This document shows positions 60,601 through 64,000 of a stretch of DNA of 64,000 nucleotides, piece after piece. Position 1 is the stretch's first letter. Each line of letters begins with the position of its first letter. Both the position numbers and the translations under genes were made by a program. The stretch spans positions 19,267,501-19,331,500 of the forward strand of contig NC_135789.1 of assembly GCF_051106095.1 (NCBI RefSeq). The letters are read 5' to 3'. The notes under the pieces are model-generated. The model was not told where the DNA came from, did not search any database, and saw nothing but the letters and a program-made list of their open reading frames with translations. Source of the DNA: Pogona vitticeps (Eukaryota > Chordata > Lepidosauria > Squamata > Agamidae).

Positions 60601-60867
60601 AACCAGCCTGAGTCACCAATCCAGCTACTGCCCATGCATTTACACTTCTTTTAACCTGGGAATGTATTTCATAGAAAGATTTAATTGCAGTTTGATGTGC
60701 ATGTTGTGGTTCATTGTGATTTGGAATACATTTATGCTTTGGCAGACTATGGACACTGTGTGAGGATGAGAGTAACCCTAGGGATACTCTCCAGGGTGTA
60801 TCATCCATCTCCCATATCAGAAAGGGAGAAGAGGAGGCAGAAACCATTGAAAGAGTGTTTAGACAAC

Positions 60868-61495
60868 TGTCAAATAGAAGGGGAAGATATGGAGGCAGTG
60901 ACAGATTTTACTTTCTTGGACTCCGTGATCACTGCAGATGGTGACAGCAGCCACGAAATTAAAGGACGCCTGCTTCTTGGGAGGAGAGCGATAACAAACC
61001 TAGACAGCATTTAAAAAAAGCAGAGACATCACCTTGCCGACAAAGGTCTGCATAGCCAAAGCTATGGTTTTTCCTGTTGTGATGTATGGAAGTGGGAGCT
61101 GGACCATAAAGAAAGCTGACCACCGAAGAATTGATGCTTTTGAATTGTGGTGCTGGAGGAAGACCTTGAGAGTCCCCTGGACTGGAAGGAGATCAAACTT
61201 ATCCATTTTGAAGGAAATCAACCCTGAGTGCTCACTGGAAGGACAGGTCTTGAAGCTGAGGCTCCAATACTTTGGCCATCTAATGAGAAGAGAAGACTCC
61301 CTGGAAAAGACCCTGATGCTGGGAAAGTGTGATGGCAAGAGAAGGGGACGACAGAGGATGAGGTGGTTGGACAGTGTCATCAAAGTGACCAACATGAATT
61401 TGACCCAACTCCGGGAGGCAGTGGAAGACAGGAGGGCCTGGGGTGCTCTGGTCCATGGGGTCACAAAGAGTCGGACACACCTTAATGACTAAACA
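60868..61495 (+). pseudogene. Bov-B LINE 3' fragment
   Basis: 5'-truncated. It starts at QIEGEDMEAVTDFTFL and has LLLGRRAITNLDSI, then a frame change. The open part (61034-61492) runs MPTKVCIAKAMVFPVVMYGS to LRVPWTGRRSNLSILKEINP, LRLQYFGHLMRREDSLEKTL, LREAVEDRRAWGALVHGVTK. The 3' end is GGGTCACAAAGAGTCGGACA...GACTAAACAA. Best preserved Bov-B C-terminal frame in the window. Confidence 0.93.
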
Positions 61496-61945
61496 AGTCA
61501 TTTGGAAATAAGTGCACAATCAGTTTGGCAGGAAAAGAGGGGGACAAGGGGGGAGCGCAGTTGGAAGGAGGAAAAGGAAGAAGTGTCTTGTGCTGAGGAG
61601 GATATTGCAGCAGAAAGTAAAGACTCAGTAGGATTAGTACAGGAAGATCTATGGACTGGGGAGTGGGTAGAGTTTTGAGGAACCCGGAGTATGCGGAGAA
61701 AGAGTGAAAAAGACATTCTTGGACTTTTGAAAATAAGCCTTGGAAGCATGACAAGAAAAGGGGAAGTGAAACACAGGGAAATATTTACACAATAAGGAGA
61801 GAAAGCAATAACAGCCTTCCCTGGGGAATAATCATGTCAAGCAGAAAAATGGGAGGGGTGGGTTGTGTTGACTGAAAAAGCTCTGGTCGAAATGGTTGAG
61901 AAAGAACGAGGGGGAAGGGGATCCCAATGCCGGTTGGAGAGACCA
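61496..61945. other. No recognised gene
   Basis: Purine-rich sequence with a charged, gag-like plus-strand translation but no domain and frequent stops. No call. Confidence 0.35.
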
Positions 61946-61949
61946 TTTC

Positions 61950-61950
61950 T

Positions 61951-62040
<90 letters not shown>
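61950..62040. repeat. (GT)n microsatellite
   Basis: About 45 uninterrupted GT units. Confidence 0.98.
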
Positions 62041-62042
<2 letters not shown>

Positions 62043-62204
62043 ATGAAGCAACAGTCTTTTGATTATGGCGATATTTTATAGAGGGCCATGCATGCAAAGC
62101 CATTTATTTATTTACTTATTTATTGCAAAAAAGGCACTTCCTTCCCACTGCCACATCCTCTGAAGGCTCCTTACAGTAACTCTGCATAAGGGGAAATGCA
62201 ACTA

Positions 62205-63651
62205 CAGTGGTGCCTCGCATAGCACTTGCTTCGCATAGCGAAGAAATCGCTTTGTGATGCTGTTTTTGCGATCGCAAAAGCGATCGCTTTGTGATGGCCC
62301 CTATGGGGAAAATTCGCTTTGCGATGATCGTGGGGAAGCGATTGCGAGCAAACACGGTGTTTGAAAACATCCGCGTAAGCCTGGACAGAGAGCAATCAGG
62401 AGTTTGCACACGCTAAAATGGGCTGAGTGAGTCCAAGCTCAGCTAGCCATGCTACAACACTCCCTCTTACAAGTCTGCCCACATAAGAACACCCTTGTAC
62501 TCTCAGATATTACTGTGAAAAGATCAAGTGGGCTTTGTAGTCCTTAGACTTAACTTGCACCACTGGCTGGACTCCTTAAGTATGCTAGGCCAAGGCAGCA
62601 CTCTCAAATGACTCTAAGACAAGTGTACTGTTCAGGAAACCAATTGATTTTTATAATCTTTAATTTATTAAAGAATAAGCATGTTACTAGGTATCAAAAC
62701 CAAACTAAGCCAAAGCAAGAAAATAAGCATTGTGTTAGTTATTCACAACTCTGTAGTGAGGCAAAGAAAACATGAAAAATAGAAAAGTGTTCAAAAACCT
62801 TACAAAAATACAAAAAGCCATTAAAAAGAATAAAAACAGTTCCAGTCCAGTATTTCATTAGTAAAAACAAAATAATCCAAGTAGATTATAAAAAGGCTAT
62901 AGTCCTCAGTGATCCTGTAGAACAAGAATCCTGTACTAAAAAGAAAAATTCAGTAAAAGTCCCATTATCCTTAGAAAAGTCCAAGAGTATAGTCCATACG
63001 AAGTATTTCAAGAAAAGGAGTTCATAAAGGGTATTCCCTAGGTAACAGTCCATAGAAAATAGTCCACGCATAGTCCTTAGGAAAAAGCCCATAAGTCCAA
63101 GGGTAATCCAGTATAGTAAAGGTTAGTCCCATGTGTCACGAATGAATGAAGAGTCGGTCTTGAATGACAATGTCCATAGGCAAAAAGTTCCTTTTTCAAG
63201 AGTAACTGGCAAGGGCTTATCGCACCTTCCCACGATGTCGTCCAATCAGAGTTCGTTACTAGGCAAACAGTCCTGTCGCACCACATGACTTCTTTCCCAT
63301 AAACACCAGATGTTATTTGGGTTACTGTAGTTTATCAAAGAGTCACAACAATTCCCATCTAATCACACCGAGTCCTTTTCTCAGGCTATCAGAATAACAT
63401 TCTCTCTGCTCGCCTACAAAACAACCTGTCAGCATAGCAAAGATACTTTATACAAAGAAACAAGATGGAACCTCTCTTGCTCATTTCTTAATTACCAACC
63501 CCATATTTCTTACAAGACTTTAACTCAAAAACCCATCTCATCACAGCGATCATCGCCAACGCACCATTTTTACCAGCTGATCGGCGGGGGCTTTGTGATA
63601 ATTGCTTCCCCGCGATCATCGCAAACGCCCCATTTTCGCCAGCTGATCACT
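62205..63651. mobile_element. CAGTGGTGCC-family MITE split by a solo LTR
   Basis: Left end CAGTGGTGCCTCGCATAGCA after TA (62203-62204). After the solo LTR (62343-63545) the MITE continues with two tandem CGATCATCGCxAACGC blocks (63546 and about 63613). Its right end is missing because L1 sequence begins at about 63652. Confidence 0.8.
62343..63545 (-). repeat. Solo LTR of the 49-53 kb family (fossil)
   Basis: 1203 bp; minus strand TGTGATGAGATGGG...GCTCGCA, flanked by the 5-bp duplicate GCGAT (62338-62342, 63546-63550). Solo LTRs arise by recombination between the two LTRs of a former element. Younger than the MITE it sits in. Confidence 0.93.
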
Positions 63652-64000
63652 TAAGCATAGTATAAAAAGCTCATTTGGAAGAAATGGGAGAAATAAAGGG
63701 TCTACAAAGAAACTGGAATATTTCACAAATCATTAAGACTATTCAAAAATTAAGAGTAGATGTGTTGTTACAGGAGACTCATCAAAATAAGAACGAGAAA
63801 GAGATCATTAAGCACCCAATGTTAGGTGAACAGTATATCACAAATGGAACAAATAAGGCTATAGTGGTGGCAATAATCTTTATGTAGAATTCAAAATTTG
63901 AAGGGATTGGTTATATGGGAGACCCTGAAGGGAGATATGTTATAGTAAAAGGAAAATTGGAAGACAAATTATTAACTACTTGTTCTTATTATGCCCCCAA
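63652..64000 (+). pseudogene. L1 ORF2 endonuclease start, runs off the window
   Basis: Conceptual WNISQIIKTIQKLRVDVLLQ-ETH, HPMLGEQYITNGTNKA and VVAIIF match the N-terminal L1 endonuclease layout (N-x-x, QETH). A stop interrupts at about 63887; GDPEGRYVIVKGKL continues in another frame. Related to the remnant at 16186-16640. Confidence 0.75.

Overview
This window looks like repeat-rich, mostly intergenic DNA of a squamate reptile (lizard or snake). The main reasons are several Bov-B (RTE) LINE copies, a SINE of the Sauria type with a Bov-B-like tail, L1 elements with a lizard-style ORF1/ORF2 layout, tRNA-headed SINEs ending in an L2/CR1-like tail, and long tetranucleotide microsatellites. Species cannot be fixed from the sequence. 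No complete host gene is visible. Host-derived sequence is limited to two broken C2H2 zinc-finger (ZNF) terminal-exon copies and a weak pair of candidate exons near 24.1-25.2 kb. There are no prokaryotic features.

Layout. 0.8-9.8 kb: microsatellites, a decayed L1 tail, an L2/CR1-like LINE end carrying a SINE, a Bov-B tail, a tandem pair of an unclassified inverted-repeat element, a G/C-tract-rich block and a large palindrome. 10-13.6 kb: a nearly full-length Bov-B on the minus strand, split by a TA-flanked MITE. 14.0-16.0 kb: ZNF copy 1, split by a second MITE family. 16-22 kb: a mosaic of L1 pieces, another LINE, a 3' half of a Gmr1-like gypsy element, a Bov-B piece with a MITE, and a LINE tail. 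22.7-26.5 kb: another MITE, candidate exons, a copy of the inverted-repeat element. 26.6-32.7 kb: a young, nearly whole Gmr1-like gypsy element with 480-bp LTRs, 5-bp target duplication ATGAC, and integrase encoded before reverse transcriptase. It sits inside a Bov-B fragment. 33.3-41.3 kb: a full-length L1 (14-bp target duplication) nested in a short L1-like element (11-bp target duplication). 41.8-46 kb: a 970-bp fold-back MITE in a microsatellite and duplicated remains of retroelements. 46.1-48.96 kb: ZNF copy 2 in inverted orientation, carrying a Sauria-type SINE, an unexplained 0.77-kb insertion and a MITE. 48.96-53.36 kb: an LTR element with 1.2-kb LTR and a 645-codon open frame. 53.4-57.9 kb: a 4.57-kb hAT-type interval with perfect 8-bp target duplication. 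58-64 kb: sparse sequence, long microsatellites, a Bov-B tail, a MITE split by a solo LTR, and the start of an L1 endonuclease region.

The elements do not work together as a pathway. The biology here is a stratified record of insertions. Target duplications let many insertions be ordered, and the two ZNF copies act as empty-site controls for each other. The items most worth a second look are the Gmr1-like element with a conserved stem-loop just upstream of its polypurine tract, the MITE insertions in the linker codons of both ZNF copies in opposite relative orientation, and the long open frame of the 49-53 kb LTR element.
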